DNA of 64,000 bases from Paenalicyclobacillus mengziensis (GTDB lineage: Bacteria; Bacillota; Bacilli; Alicyclobacillales; Alicyclobacillaceae): NCBI RefSeq assembly GCF_017298635.1, contig NZ_CP071182.1:992001-1056000 (forward strand), read 5' to 3'. This document shows positions 50,623-59,037 of this stretch, one piece after another. The translations under genes were made by a program, and so were the position numbers. The notes beneath the pieces were generated by a model. The model saw nothing but the letters and a program-made list of their open reading frames with translations. It was not told the origin of the DNA and ran no database searches. How positions within the stretch are numbered: the stretch's first letter is position 1; every line of letters begins with the position of its first letter.

Positions 50623-51312
50623 ATGGGGGAGTTTGCTATCCCGGGATTGAATTTGGAGGTTAACTGGCGAGCACTGTTTCGTGCGGTTGGAGGACTCAGG
50701 TCGCTGGCAGTTTACGGCACTGTCCTCTTGTTGGCGTTGCTCGTTATTTACTTAGATCGGACTGGGATTATCTCGACAACGGTTCGGAGAATGGGACCTG
50801 GTGGGGTTGTTATCGCCATTTTGCTGATGTTGGTGGTATGTCTGACCCCAGTCCCTTCAGAGGGTCTGCTCATCATTTATCTCAAAGTGTACGGTGTGTG
50901 GTGGGGCGTCTTTTACTCATGGATAGGTGCAGTACTCAGTACAATGATCGTTTTTCCTATCGCCCGTACGTACGGACAGGCTGCATTACGTCGATTTGCC
51001 AATGAAGCAACGTTTGCAGAAATCAACGGTTGGGTAAGTAGAAAAGGCAGCATAGGCCTGCTCGTAGCGCGACTACTGCCGTTACCTGGTTTCGCTGTGA
51101 GTTATGTGGCCGGCATTCTGCCATCTATCCGCTTTTGGGATTACGTCTGGACTGCAGGGGTGTCCCTGATACCATATTACACGGGCGCCGCCCTGGTGTT
51201 CCTCGGCATCACCTCCAAGCTGACTGTCACAGCAGTGATTGGAATTCTTGCCCTTGGAGCATTTTGGGTTGTCGGGTACTGGATTCACCGGCGCTTCCGG
51301 GTGAGAAGATGA
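50623..51312 (+). CDS. TVP38/TMEM64-family (SNARE-associated, DedA-like) membrane protein
   Basis: A 229-residue membrane protein with about five helices. The VTT/DedA-type core is GVWWGVFYSWIGAVLSTMIVF, followed by GSIGLLVARLLPLPGFAVSYVAG, which has the conserved R-L-x-P-x-P/G motif. Members act as lipid scramblases or flippases. The ATG at 50623 has no good ribosome binding site; a TTG at 50647 is an alternative. It lies 26 bases before a YkoP-like gene and upstream of a glycolipid synthase, suggesting a role in membrane lipids (inference). Confidence 0.82.
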   Translation: MGEFAIPGLNLEVNWRALFRAVGGLRSLAVYGTVLLLALLVIYLDRTGIISTTVRRMGPGGVVIAILLMLVVCLTPVPSEGLLIIYLKVYGVWWGVFYSWIGAVLSTMIVFPIARTYGQAALRRFANEATFAEINGWVSRKGSIGLLVARLLPLPGFAVSYVAGILPSIRFWDYVWTAGVSLIPYYTGAALVFLGITSKLTVTAVIGILALGAFWVVGYWIHRRFRVRR

Positions 51313-51338
51313 CATCGTGGCATTAAGGGGATGGGAGT

Positions 51339-51917
51339 ATGGCCGGGGAGACCTTTCGGAAACTGTGGATGGCTTGGGAGAGACTGTTTCGCTTCGCTGC
51401 ACACGTACAGTCGCTCGAAGATAGTGAAGAGCACTTGTTCTACGTGGCAAAGCGTCGGTATATGGGACACTCCTTCACAGTAGATGGCATTTCGGTTCGA
51501 ACTTTCGATCCGGTCATTGAACTCCATATGAACAACGAGTTGCTTTCGCGAATCCTGAGTGACGAGACAAGCATGGTGCGTCTCGCGGTAAGGCTTATCT
51601 CGGAGGCGAAGCGCTCCTTGCCTGCACTCGCCAGACATGTGAGCTCATCCGAGTATGAACGAGAGCAAGTACTTTATGGGACCACGTTTATTCACCGTAG
51701 TGTGGAACGGTTTGGCTTCTCCACGTTTCCGTTTTACTGGCGCTGGAGCGAAAAGCTGTTTACCAGGTATCTACAACTGGTGTTCCGGGCGGTCAATCCA
51801 ATGGCAGTTGACCTTCTGAAAACCCACTCTGAAACATTTGTACCGCGGGTTGTCGCGATTTCCAAAGAAAAACTGGTTCAGATGCATGCACCAGATGCTG
51901 TGCACATCAGGTCATAG
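51339..51917 (+). CDS. YkoP-like conserved protein
   Basis: A 192-residue soluble protein without membrane helix or signal peptide. It resembles the YkoP-like domain found beside glycosyltransferases in Bacilli: IELHMNNELLSRIL near residues 60-75, ALARHVSSSEYEREQVLYGTT and HRSVERFGFSTFPFYW. It lies nine bases before a UgtP-type glycosyltransferase gene and after a TVP38-type gene, the same neighbourhood as ykoN-ykoP. Function unknown; assignment is from memory. Confidence 0.6.
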   Translation: MAGETFRKLWMAWERLFRFAAHVQSLEDSEEHLFYVAKRRYMGHSFTVDGISVRTFDPVIELHMNNELLSRILSDETSMVRLAVRLISEAKRSLPALARHVSSSEYEREQVLYGTTFIHRSVERFGFSTFPFYWRWSEKLFTRYLQLVFRAVNPMAVDLLKTHSETFVPRVVAISKEKLVQMHAPDAVHIRS

Positions 51918-51926
51918 GAGAAACCG

Positions 51927-53105
51927 ATGAGAGTCCTCTTGTTTACTGCGCATTTTGGTGATGGACATCGACAGGTGGCGACGGCCCTACGAACTGCTTT
52001 TGAGGCGGAAGGGGTCGAGGTTGAAGAAATTGACTGTATGAGGAATGCTCATCCCAAGTATGCTCGGATGAACGAGGCATCGTTTGAACTAGCGACAAAG
52101 TACGCACCCTACATATACGGCTTAAGCTACACACTGACACGCACCCTGAACAACGATTCGTGGCTTTGGAAGCTGATGTCGGCAGGCGGTCAACGCACTG
52201 CAGAAGAGGCTGTCGTGCAATTTGCTCCAGATGCGGTTCTGCAGTTGTTTCCGGAGCATACCCTGGACCATTTGTATCAGACGTTTGCATCGTCACGCCT
52301 CCCTGCACATATCAAGCGCCCTCTCGCCGGGGTCGTCCTGACAGACTTTAGTGTGCATTCCAGGTGGTTTTGCCCGAACAGTGATGTTTACTACATTCCC
52401 CATGACAGCTTCCTTGATGAGGCGCGCAAAGTGGTCCGTTCCACGGAAACAGCGGATTTCGTTGTCAGTGGGATTCCACTTCGTGCGCAGTTTGGGACAG
52501 AGTTCGCGGTTGCGCGCGAGGACACACAAGTTGTAGGCAGTTGCCACCCGGCAGACCGCATGTCAGGGCACATCCTTGTAGCCACCGGCGGCAGGGGGGT
52601 ATTTAACGGCCTAAAGGATGTTTTAACAACGTTGTACGACCAGCGCGAGGGTCGCGATGTGGTTGTCATGTGCGGACGAAACACGGCGATGCTAAATCTC
52701 GTGAGTGAGTTGGCTGTGAACAGACCTGGTTTAAAAGCATTGCCGTTTGTCGAGAACGTAGCCTCCTGGTTGCGGTCTGCTGCGTTCGCCGTAGTGAAGC
52801 CAGGCGGTGTTACAGTAGCGGAATGTCTGGCTAGCGGTTGCCCGATGTTGTTCTATCGTCCGCCCCTTGGACAGGAACTTGATAATGCCAAGTGGGTAAC
52901 CAAATTCGGTGCCGGGAGAATTGCGACGAACCTAACGGAATTATCCTCGGCGGCCAGGTGGCTGTCCCAGCCTGAGAACGGGAACAGCGCGTCCACATCT
53001 GCGCTGTCTTTGGGACAAGCCGACGCCGCAACCCTCGTTGTAAAAGACGTTATCCACCGGGTGACAACCAGGCAGTTGAATCCCGCTAAGAGCACAGTTC
53101 GATGA
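51927..53105 (+). CDS. Glycosyltransferase of the MGDG synthase/UgtP family
   Basis: A 392-residue GT28-fold enzyme expected to add sugar to diacylglycerol at the membrane. The N-terminal acceptor domain begins RVLLFTAHFGDGHRQVATAL (typical FGxGHxxxA), with a helix YIYGLSYTLTRTL and VVLTDFSVHSRWFCPNSD. The C-terminal donor site has VVMCGRNTAMLN, LPFVENVASWLRSA, KPGGVTVAECLASGCPMLFY and PPLGQELDNA. AGGAG lies seven bases before the ATG. It closes the small lipid cluster 50.6-53.1 kb. Donor and acceptor sugars are not predictable. Confidence 0.87.
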   Translation: MRVLLFTAHFGDGHRQVATALRTAFEAEGVEVEEIDCMRNAHPKYARMNEASFELATKYAPYIYGLSYTLTRTLNNDSWLWKLMSAGGQRTAEEAVVQFAPDAVLQLFPEHTLDHLYQTFASSRLPAHIKRPLAGVVLTDFSVHSRWFCPNSDVYYIPHDSFLDEARKVVRSTETADFVVSGIPLRAQFGTEFAVAREDTQVVGSCHPADRMSGHILVATGGRGVFNGLKDVLTTLYDQREGRDVVVMCGRNTAMLNLVSELAVNRPGLKALPFVENVASWLRSAAFAVVKPGGVTVAECLASGCPMLFYRPPLGQELDNAKWVTKFGAGRIATNLTELSSAARWLSQPENGNSASTSALSLGQADAATLVVKDVIHRVTTRQLNPAKSTVR

Positions 53106-53159
53106 TGGCAATGGAATCAGCCGCAGCACACAGCACACACTCCCTGCCCTCCTGATTTC

Positions 53160-53195
53160 TTCGCAAGTACATTCGCAAGTACATTCGCAAGTACA
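53160..53195. repeat. 12-bp tandem repeat, three perfect units
   Basis: TTCGCAAGTACA repeated three times, 55 bases after the glycosyltransferase gene. Confidence 0.95.
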
Positions 53196-53272
53196 ATGGG
53201 GCATCACCTCGAGAACACTCCTGTCTTCAGAGCGAGAGGTTTGTCCGGCCGCAGTAAAGAGCTGCCGCGGTT

Positions 53273-53380
53273 AGAGATGTCTGTGAGTGAAGAGATGTCT
53301 GTGAGTGAAGAGATGTCTGTGAGTGAAGAGATGTCTGTGAGTGAAGAGATGTCTGTGAGTGAAGAGATGTCTGTGAGTGA
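53273..53380. repeat. 18-bp minisatellite, six perfect units
   Basis: AGAGATGTCTGTGAGTGA is repeated six times without a mismatch. The frame with ATG reads E-M-S-V-S-E in each unit and stays open from 53196 to 53402, but no ribosome binding site precedes it. It lies 78 bases before the LysR gene. Confidence 0.95.
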
Positions 53381-53457
53381 CAACTCAATCACTGATATTT
53401 AGAAAATGGATGATTATAATAAATATAATAAGTAATGCTTATATACGGGGGCTGAAG

Positions 53458-54390
53458 ATGAACGAAGGCTTGAAGGTCTTTTTAGCTGTTGCTGATGAGC
53501 GGAGTTTTACCAGGGCCGCGTCGAAGTTGCATATGACGCAGCCAGCAGTAAGCCAACATATCCGTTCGCTTGAGCTCGACCTTGGCGCTCATCTGATTGA
53601 GCGAAATAATCGGATGATCCGGTTGACGAGAGCCGGAGAGATTGTTGACAGGCATGCGAGACAGATTGTACAGACCGAAGAGCAGATGCGCAGACTTGTT
53701 CACGATCTGGCGAGTACAATTTTCGGCGCATTGCATATTGGTGCGAGCTATAGCATAGGGGAATACATCTTACCTGTCATGCTTGCTGACTTTTCCAAAA
53801 AACACCCTGGTGTGGACCCGCACATCGAGATCGGCAACACCCATTCTATTGCTTCCATGGTGGCTAGTCGGACACTCGATGTTGGACTTGTTGAGGGGAG
53901 TTACAGCCCGAACGAAGTGGAGACAGAGGTGCTCGGTGCCGATGAACTGATTTTGGTGGCTAGAAATGGACACCCTCTAGTGAGAGACAGCTTTGTCACC
54001 ATCGCAGAAGCCGAGAAAGAGTGCTGGATTGTCCGGGAAGAAGGGTCTGGGACTCGGGAGTTCAGTGACCGATTCCTTGAAGACCATCACATTTCCCCGG
54101 AGCGGACGATGACGTTTAGCAGCACACAGGCGATTAAAGAAGCTGTCCGGTCTGGTTTGGGGATTAGCGTTCTCTCGGCACTGACCCTCCAGATGGAGTT
54201 AGAGCTAGGGGTGTTGCAACAGATTCGGCTTGAGGGATTGCCCATCACTCGACAGTTGTTCATTGTGACCCAGCCGTCTGCTTTTCAGCCAAAGGTCGTC
54301 AGCGCATTTTCGGATTTTGCCAAGGAGCATTTCAGTGATTTAACACAAACCCGCACACCGGTCCACAGAACCTCCATCGATGAAACGTAG
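53458..54390 (+). CDS. LysR-family transcriptional regulator
   Basis: A 310-residue regulator. The N-terminal helix-turn-helix is FLAVADERSFTRAASKLHMT, followed by QPAVSQHIRSLE. The periplasmic-binding-like effector domain follows from residue 90 (LHIGASYSIGEYILP, IGNTHSIASMV, LDVGLVEG), resembling the CysL/YwfK branch. ATG 53458 is preferred over 53377, which adds a hydrophobic stretch unlike the family; a GGGGG site lies 11 bases before it. A DHA2 efflux gene follows 91 bases later on the same strand and could be its target. Confidence 0.9.
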   Translation: MNEGLKVFLAVADERSFTRAASKLHMTQPAVSQHIRSLELDLGAHLIERNNRMIRLTRAGEIVDRHARQIVQTEEQMRRLVHDLASTIFGALHIGASYSIGEYILPVMLADFSKKHPGVDPHIEIGNTHSIASMVASRTLDVGLVEGSYSPNEVETEVLGADELILVARNGHPLVRDSFVTIAEAEKECWIVREEGSGTREFSDRFLEDHHISPERTMTFSSTQAIKEAVRSGLGISVLSALTLQMELELGVLQQIRLEGLPITRQLFIVTQPSAFQPKVVSAFSDFAKEHFSDLTQTRTPVHRTSIDET

Positions 54391-54481
54391 CACAGTGGTT
54401 GCGGAACGTGGCATCCTTTGTTGGAGCGATGTACAATAGGCAGGGTAGCAATTAGTGCGCTCATTTAAAGGGGGGATCTTC

Positions 54482-56113
54482 GTGCCAGAAGCACCTGCTG
54501 AGGAAGTATACGAATTGTACAAAATGAGGGCCCCTTATTTTCAGGTGGCCATTATCGTCCTTGGTGTATTCATGGCCGTTCTGGATATGGGCGTCGTCAA
54601 TGTCGCCATCCCAACGATGGAATCCGACCTGCATGCGACGACCAATCAAATCCAGTGGGTATTGACCGCTTATATGCTGGTGATTGGTGTTCTCGTTCCA
54701 ATCTCCGGATGGATGACAGATAGGTTCGGTGCAAAAAAGCTGTTTTTGTTCTCTCTTTTTATGTTCACGGTTGGTTCGGCCCTTTGCGGCATGGCGTGGA
54801 ATGTCAGCAGCATTATCGCGTTCCGCGTTGTTCAAGCTCTTGGCGGCGGCTTTATGATGCCGGTCGCGATGGCGATGATTTATCGCATCTTTCCACCGGA
54901 CAGGCGCGGCGTGGTCATGGGTGTGTTTGGCCTGTCCATCATGGCTGCACCGGCTTTTGGACCGGCTTTGAGCGGCTACCTGGTGGAATACTCCAGCTGG
55001 CGTCTCATCTTTTACATCAACGTTCCCATTGGCATCATCACGCTTCTGCTCGGCATGACCATGATGCACGAGTTTTCTCATGAGGTAAAAAATAAGCTCG
55101 ACGTATGGGGATTTGCCCTCTCTACAGCCGGATTTTTCAGTTTGCTGTACGGGTTTAACAATGTACCCGATCACGGTTGGAGGTCGCTCATGGTCACGGG
55201 CTTCGTCACCGTAGGTGCGATTTGCCTCATCTTACTTGTCATTGTCGAGTTGAATACGGCTTCGCCGGTCATTGAATTACGGGTACTTAAGAACTACATG
55301 TTTTCAATGAGCTTGGTCATTAGCTCCATTGTCAATGTTGCGCTGTTTGTCGGCATATTCCTGTTGCCGCTTTACTTACAGAATATCCTGGGCCTAAGCC
55401 CCCTGCGTACTGGCCTGTTTATGACACCTGCAGCGCTCGCTTCGGCCGTTATCATGCCCATCAGTGGACGCCTGTTTGACAAGATTGGCGCACGGCCGTT
55501 GGCATTGATTGGGCTGTTGCTGGTGACAGTGGCTTCCTTTGGATTCACCAGCTTAACGACCGACACAGGGACGGGTCACATCCAGTGGCTCTACATCCTG
55601 CGCAGTGTCGGCATGGGCATGACGATGATGCCAATTATGACGGCAGGTATGAACACGGTGAAGCGCGAGTGGGTCAGTCAGGGGACCGCCATGACGAATA
55701 CCGTACGGCAGGTTGCGTCTTCCTTAGGGACCGCAATTTTGACGTCGTATTTTACGACACGCATGCACTTCCACACGACAATCGCATCTTGGTCCGTCAC
55801 TCCGTTCTCACCTTCCGGTCAAGAACTGACACGGATGCAGCAAACCTTCGCGAGTAACGGCATGTCTCCCGGTATCGCCCATCAGGCTGCGGTCTTGATG
55901 ATGGAGGGCGTTGCATCGAAGCAAGGATTTGTTGCCGGGCTGAACGATACGTTCTGGTGGTCGACCATTTTGGCCGGAATTGCCTGGATTCTCATCTGGT
56001 TCTTCTCCAGCAAAAAAGAGCGGGAGGTACGAATGGGGAGGAAGACACAGAAAGCACAGAAGGCACTGCCACAGGGTCGTGCTGTGTCAACCCGTCCAGG
56101 CCTCGTTGAATAG
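54482..56113 (+). CDS. MFS drug-efflux transporter, DHA2 (EmrB/QacA) family
   Basis: A 543-residue, 14-helix exporter. Helix one holds MAVLDMGVVNVAIPTM, the DHA2 motif D1, then WVLTAYMLVIGVLVPISGW and motif A-like DRFGAKKLF. Motif C-type GLSIMAAPAFGPALSGYLVE is in helix five with SSWRLIFYINVPIG after it. AAGGGGGG lies seven bases before GTG 54482; the frame from 54455 is less likely. Its stop codon is the first part of a tandem repeat. It probably exports drugs or lipophilic compounds, perhaps under the LysR gene upstream. Confidence 0.92.
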   Translation: MPEAPAEEVYELYKMRAPYFQVAIIVLGVFMAVLDMGVVNVAIPTMESDLHATTNQIQWVLTAYMLVIGVLVPISGWMTDRFGAKKLFLFSLFMFTVGSALCGMAWNVSSIIAFRVVQALGGGFMMPVAMAMIYRIFPPDRRGVVMGVFGLSIMAAPAFGPALSGYLVEYSSWRLIFYINVPIGIITLLLGMTMMHEFSHEVKNKLDVWGFALSTAGFFSLLYGFNNVPDHGWRSLMVTGFVTVGAICLILLVIVELNTASPVIELRVLKNYMFSMSLVISSIVNVALFVGIFLLPLYLQNILGLSPLRTGLFMTPAALASAVIMPISGRLFDKIGARPLALIGLLLVTVASFGFTSLTTDTGTGHIQWLYILRSVGMGMTMMPIMTAGMNTVKREWVSQGTAMTNTVRQVASSLGTAILTSYFTTRMHFHTTIASWSVTPFSPSGQELTRMQQTFASNGMSPGIAHQAAVLMMEGVASKQGFVAGLNDTFWWSTILAGIAWILIWFFSSKKEREVRMGRKTQKAQKALPQGRAVSTRPGLVE

Positions 56114-56213
56114 AGGTCAGTAACACTAGAGGTCAGTAACACTAGAGGTCAGTAACTAGCAGTCAGTAACTAGCAGTCAGTAACTAGCAGTCAGTAACTA
56201 GCGGTCAGTACCA
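56111..56213. repeat. Minisatellite beginning at the stop codon of the DHA2 gene
   Basis: Two 16-bp units GAGGTCAGTAACACTA are followed by one 14-bp GAGGTCAGTAACTA and three GCAGTCAGTAACTA units, then a decayed copy. The stop codon TAG merges with the first unit. Confidence 0.92.
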
Positions 56214-56222
56214 CGAAAAAAC

Positions 56223-56253
56223 GCCGTTCGGGACCATGCGTCTCCCGAACGGC
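56223..56253. terminator. Terminator between DHA2 and trxB genes
   Basis: GCCGTTCGGGA and TCCCGAACGGC form an 11-pair stem around nine bases. On the reverse strand it is followed by GTTTTTTCG, a good T-run for trxB; on the forward strand by TTCTTC. Confidence 0.9.
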
Positions 56254-56308
56254 TTCTTCACTCGTATTTGGACTTTGCCGCAGCCGAGTAGCTCAGGAGC
56301 TGAGTAGC

Positions 56309-57277
56309 TCAGTGTGTGGACACGGAACTTGAAACGGACCAATCCTGGAAGGCCGAGCCTTCGAGGTATTTTTCCACGTCCATTGCAGCTTTGCATCCGC
56401 TGCCTGCAGCCGTGATGGCTTGGCGGTAATGCGAATCCATGACGTCACCGCAGGCAAAGACACCTTCAACACTGGTGGCTGAGCTGACGCCTTGCGTGAT
56501 GATGTACCCAACCGGGTCGACATCAATCTGACCGTTCAGAAATGCAGTGTTGGGCTGGTGGCCAATTGCAATAAAGACGCCTTCGGTCGGCAGTACACGA
56601 GTCTCACCCGTCTCGTTGTCTCGGACTTCAAGGCCATTCACCTTGTTCCCGTCAGACTTGACAGAGACTGGCGTGACGTTCAGTGCCCACTTGATTTTCG
56701 GATTGTTCCGAGCTCGGTCTTGCATGACCTTAGAGGCCCGCAGTTCAGTGCGGCGGTGTACGATAGTGACTTCAGACGCAAATTTTGTCAAGAAGGTTGC
56801 TTCCTCCATCGCCGAGTCACCGCCGCCGACGACGACAATCGGTTTGTTGCGGAAGAAGAACCCGTCGCAGGTGGCGCAGGTGGAGACGCCGCGGCCAACG
56901 AGATCGGCCTCGCCCGGAATACCGAGCATCTTGGCAGAAGCACCGGTCGAGATGATGATGGTCTCTGCGACATATTCGTCTGTCTCATCGACAGTAACTC
57001 GAAATGGGCGCTGGCTCATATGGACACTGGAGACCCATCCATGTACGAACTTGGCGCCGAACTTCTCTGCCTGCTGGCGCATGTTATCCATCAGTTCTGG
57101 TCCCATTATCCCTTCCGGGAAACCCGGGAAGTTCTCAACTTCCGTTGTCAACGTCAACTGGCCGCCCGGTTCATTGCCTTCTATGACAACAGGGTTTAGG
57201 TTGGCACGTGCTGCGTAAATGGCAGCAGTGAGTCCTGCGGGGCCAGTACCAAGAATCATGACCTTGTGTTGTTCCAT
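56309..57277 (-). CDS. trxB: Thioredoxin reductase
   Basis: A 322-residue NADPH:thioredoxin oxidoreductase. The FAD-binding loop is MILGTGPAGLTAAIYAARA, the redox pair is STCATCDGFFF, the NADPH loop is VVVGGGDSAMEEA with HRRTELRASKVMQ, and the C-terminal FAD motif is EGVFACGDVMD. The ATG follows AGGAAAGGATG. An in-frame tail of about 15 residues (SAFQDWSVSSSVSTH) is not conserved. It would reduce thioredoxin and perhaps act with the bacilliredoxin system. Single gene. Confidence 0.96.
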   Translation of the reverse strand: MEQHKVMILGTGPAGLTAAIYAARANLNPVVIEGNEPGGQLTLTTEVENFPGFPEGIMGPELMDNMRQQAEKFGAKFVHGWVSSVHMSQRPFRVTVDETDEYVAETIIISTGASAKMLGIPGEADLVGRGVSTCATCDGFFFRNKPIVVVGGGDSAMEEATFLTKFASEVTIVHRRTELRASKVMQDRARNNPKIKWALNVTPVSVKSDGNKVNGLEVRDNETGETRVLPTEGVFIAIGHQPNTAFLNGQIDVDPVGYIITQGVSSATSVEGVFACGDVMDSHYRQAITAAGSGCKAAMDVEKYLEGSAFQDWSVSSSVSTH

Positions 57278-57775
57278 TGTATGTCATCCTTTCCTGTAAA
57301 CGAGTTCACATCCAGCGGGCAACAACCCGAGGCGATCATTTCTATTATACATCCTATATACATCCTACGGTATCCTTGTTGAATACCGGCATCTTTTCCG
57401 AAGACCTGCAGATGAATCGGCAAGATGGGAGGTGCCGAGGATGCGCATCAAAGACGGATGTGCACAACCGCGCCGAAAGTAAGAACAGTGGCGTATAGAA
57501 CCGGATGAAGGCAAAGTCTAGGGTGGGCTAGTTGATGACAGTTGATACGTACTGACTGAATCAGGTTAAAATCTTGGCACATCGCGCCAACGACATTGTG
57601 AACTTAGCCTGCAACATGTATACTCGAAATGTGGTACTCCAATTATACGCGAACTCGCTAGATATGAATGAGACTTCGTAATCGAGCTTTGCATGTCTAG
57701 AGGCTAACGATAGACCGTGCGATTGAGGTAAAGAAGTGTCCGATTGAGATAAAGAAGTATCGAAAATTGAATCTT
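57278..57775. other. Intergenic stretch with no gene seen
   Basis: About 500 bases between trxB and the cobalamin riboswitch. Open frames are short and lack ribosome binding sites. A TCCGATTGAGATAAAGAAGT-like near-repeat (57722, 57739) is visible. The promoter for the riboswitch transcript must lie in the last part. Confidence 0.5.
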
Positions 57776-57943
57776 GGAATTGCGGTCTTACGTAATCGTA
57801 AGTGAAATGGGAATCCGGTGAAAGTCCGGAGCAGCCCCCGCTACTGTAAGTGAACACGAAATCTCAATATGCCACTGCAGTCATGAACTGTGGGAAGGCG
57901 AGAGAGTAGGTATGTCACGAGTCAGGAGACCAGCCGTGATTCT
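57776..57943 (+). ncRNA. Cobalamin (adenosylcobalamin-type) riboswitch
   Basis: The B12-box elements are in order: GTGAAATGGGAA, TCCGGTGAAAGTCCGGAGC, AGCCCCCGCTACTGT, then a variable arm, GGGAAGGCGAGAGAGTAGG and AGTCAGGAGACCAGCC. The outer helix P1 pairs GGAATTGCGG (57776) with CCGTGATTCT (57934), using G-U pairs. A terminator at 58017 ends the leader, 130 bases before the first gene. It should lower expression when B12 is plentiful. It lies in front of a DUF4430 protein and an ECF transporter. Confidence 0.93.
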
Positions 57944-58016
57944 ATGTGATCCGCTTCGGAGGGAAGCAGCAGCACATCGAACGCGGAATGTATGGGTTAT
58001 CGACGTCGCGATGAGT

Positions 58017-58042
58017 GCTCCCCTGGCGGGGAGCATTTTTTG
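58017..58042 (+). terminator. Terminator of the riboswitch expression platform
   Basis: GCTCCCC and GGGGAGC pair around TGGC and are followed by ATTTTTTG, between the riboswitch and the GGAGGGGG of the first gene. Confidence 0.9.
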
Positions 58043-58073
58043 TTATTCGGAAACGTGAGGAGGGGGATGTGCA

Positions 58074-59036
58074 GTGAGAAAAAATTGGATTCGCGGCCTG
58101 TTGATTGCGGCAGTGATTGGTGCGGCAGGTATCGGTTGGGCGAATCATGCACATCTAAGCGGAAACAATCCTTCAGCGTGGCTCGCAAGTATTAGCGGGG
58201 CGCAAAAAGCCACACAAGGCACTGCGAGCGACAACCATTTAGGCCTGACTGCGGTGAACAGCAGCCGTTCAGGCAGCACTGAGAACACGAACACCACGAA
58301 TGCGTCGCGGACTGAGTCTGTAAACGTGACGAGTAGTCAAACAGGTTCAGGCGCGTCCGTAGGTTTATCCGAGACGAGTACAAAGAGCACAAAGAACACA
58401 AGTCCAAGTACCCGTGGTGCAAGTAATAGTACCCATGGTACGGGTGGTAGCAAGAGCGCGGGCGCGGGAAGCCAAACGCAGAAAACAACCCAAACTGGAG
58501 CTGTCAGCCCATCAGCGCGGAGCCAAATGGCCTCTAATAAGAAGTCGGAACCAGCTACCGCAAAGGGCCCATCTTCCAGCACAAGCGCGAGCACAAGCGC
58601 GAGCACAAGCACGAGCAGTTCAGACCCTGGCACCGGTGCCAAAAGTACCAGCGCAAGCGCCGGGAAAGGCACAAGTGTCAGCAGCGGCACAAGTACAGGC
58701 AAAACCGGGTCATTCACCATCATTGTCAGTGAGAATCACGGACAGACGGTTTTATCCAAAAAGACAATCACCATCCATCAGGGAGAGAACCTCATGCAGT
58801 ACATGCAGCAGAACTACAAGATTCAAACTGCCTACGGTGGCGACTTCATTGTTGCCATCAACGGAATTCACTCGCAGTGGACAGGAGTCTCGATTCGCAA
58901 ACGCCAGCCCGTCGATTGGTTTCTATATGTGAATCAACAGCAAGCACCTGTCGGCGCAGCAAGTATCATTCCACGGGCTGGTGATGTTGATGATTGGGAC
59001 TATCATCGCTGGAATCCGAGCACGGGACAGGGGTAA
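58074..59036 (+). CDS. Membrane-anchored DUF4430 (transcobalamin-like C-terminal domain) protein
   Basis: A 320-residue extracytoplasmic protein. Residues 8-23 (LLIAAVIGAAGIGW) form a signal anchor. A Ser/Thr/Gly-rich linker of about 170 residues follows, with low-complexity STSAS repeats and long enough to cross a cell wall. The DUF4430 domain starts near residue 213 (FTIIVSENHGQTVLS) and has MQYMQQNY, GGDFIVAINGI, PVDWFLYVNQQQA and DVDDWDYHRW. DUF4430 has the fold of the beta-domain of intrinsic factor and transcobalamin, which bind cobalamin. GGAGGGGG is eight bases before the GTG. It lies directly after a B12 riboswitch and two bases before the T-component gene, so it is the likely surface B12-capture protein of the transporter. 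Confidence 0.85.
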   Translation: MRKNWIRGLLIAAVIGAAGIGWANHAHLSGNNPSAWLASISGAQKATQGTASDNHLGLTAVNSSRSGSTENTNTTNASRTESVNVTSSQTGSGASVGLSETSTKSTKNTSPSTRGASNSTHGTGGSKSAGAGSQTQKTTQTGAVSPSARSQMASNKKSEPATAKGPSSSTSASTSASTSTSSSDPGTGAKSTSASAGKGTSVSSGTSTGKTGSFTIIVSENHGQTVLSKKTITIHQGENLMQYMQQNYKIQTAYGGDFIVAINGIHSQWTGVSIRKRQPVDWFLYVNQQQAPVGAASIIPRAGDVDDWDYHRWNPSTGQG

Positions 59037-59037
59037 T

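Noticed and set aside
53196..53402. 68-residue MSVSEE-repeat protein
   Set aside because: No ribosome binding site; the frame is produced by the 18-bp minisatellite.
57561..57857. 98-codon reverse-strand frame over the riboswitch
   Set aside because: It overlaps the conserved cobalamin riboswitch on the other strand and has no ribosome binding site.
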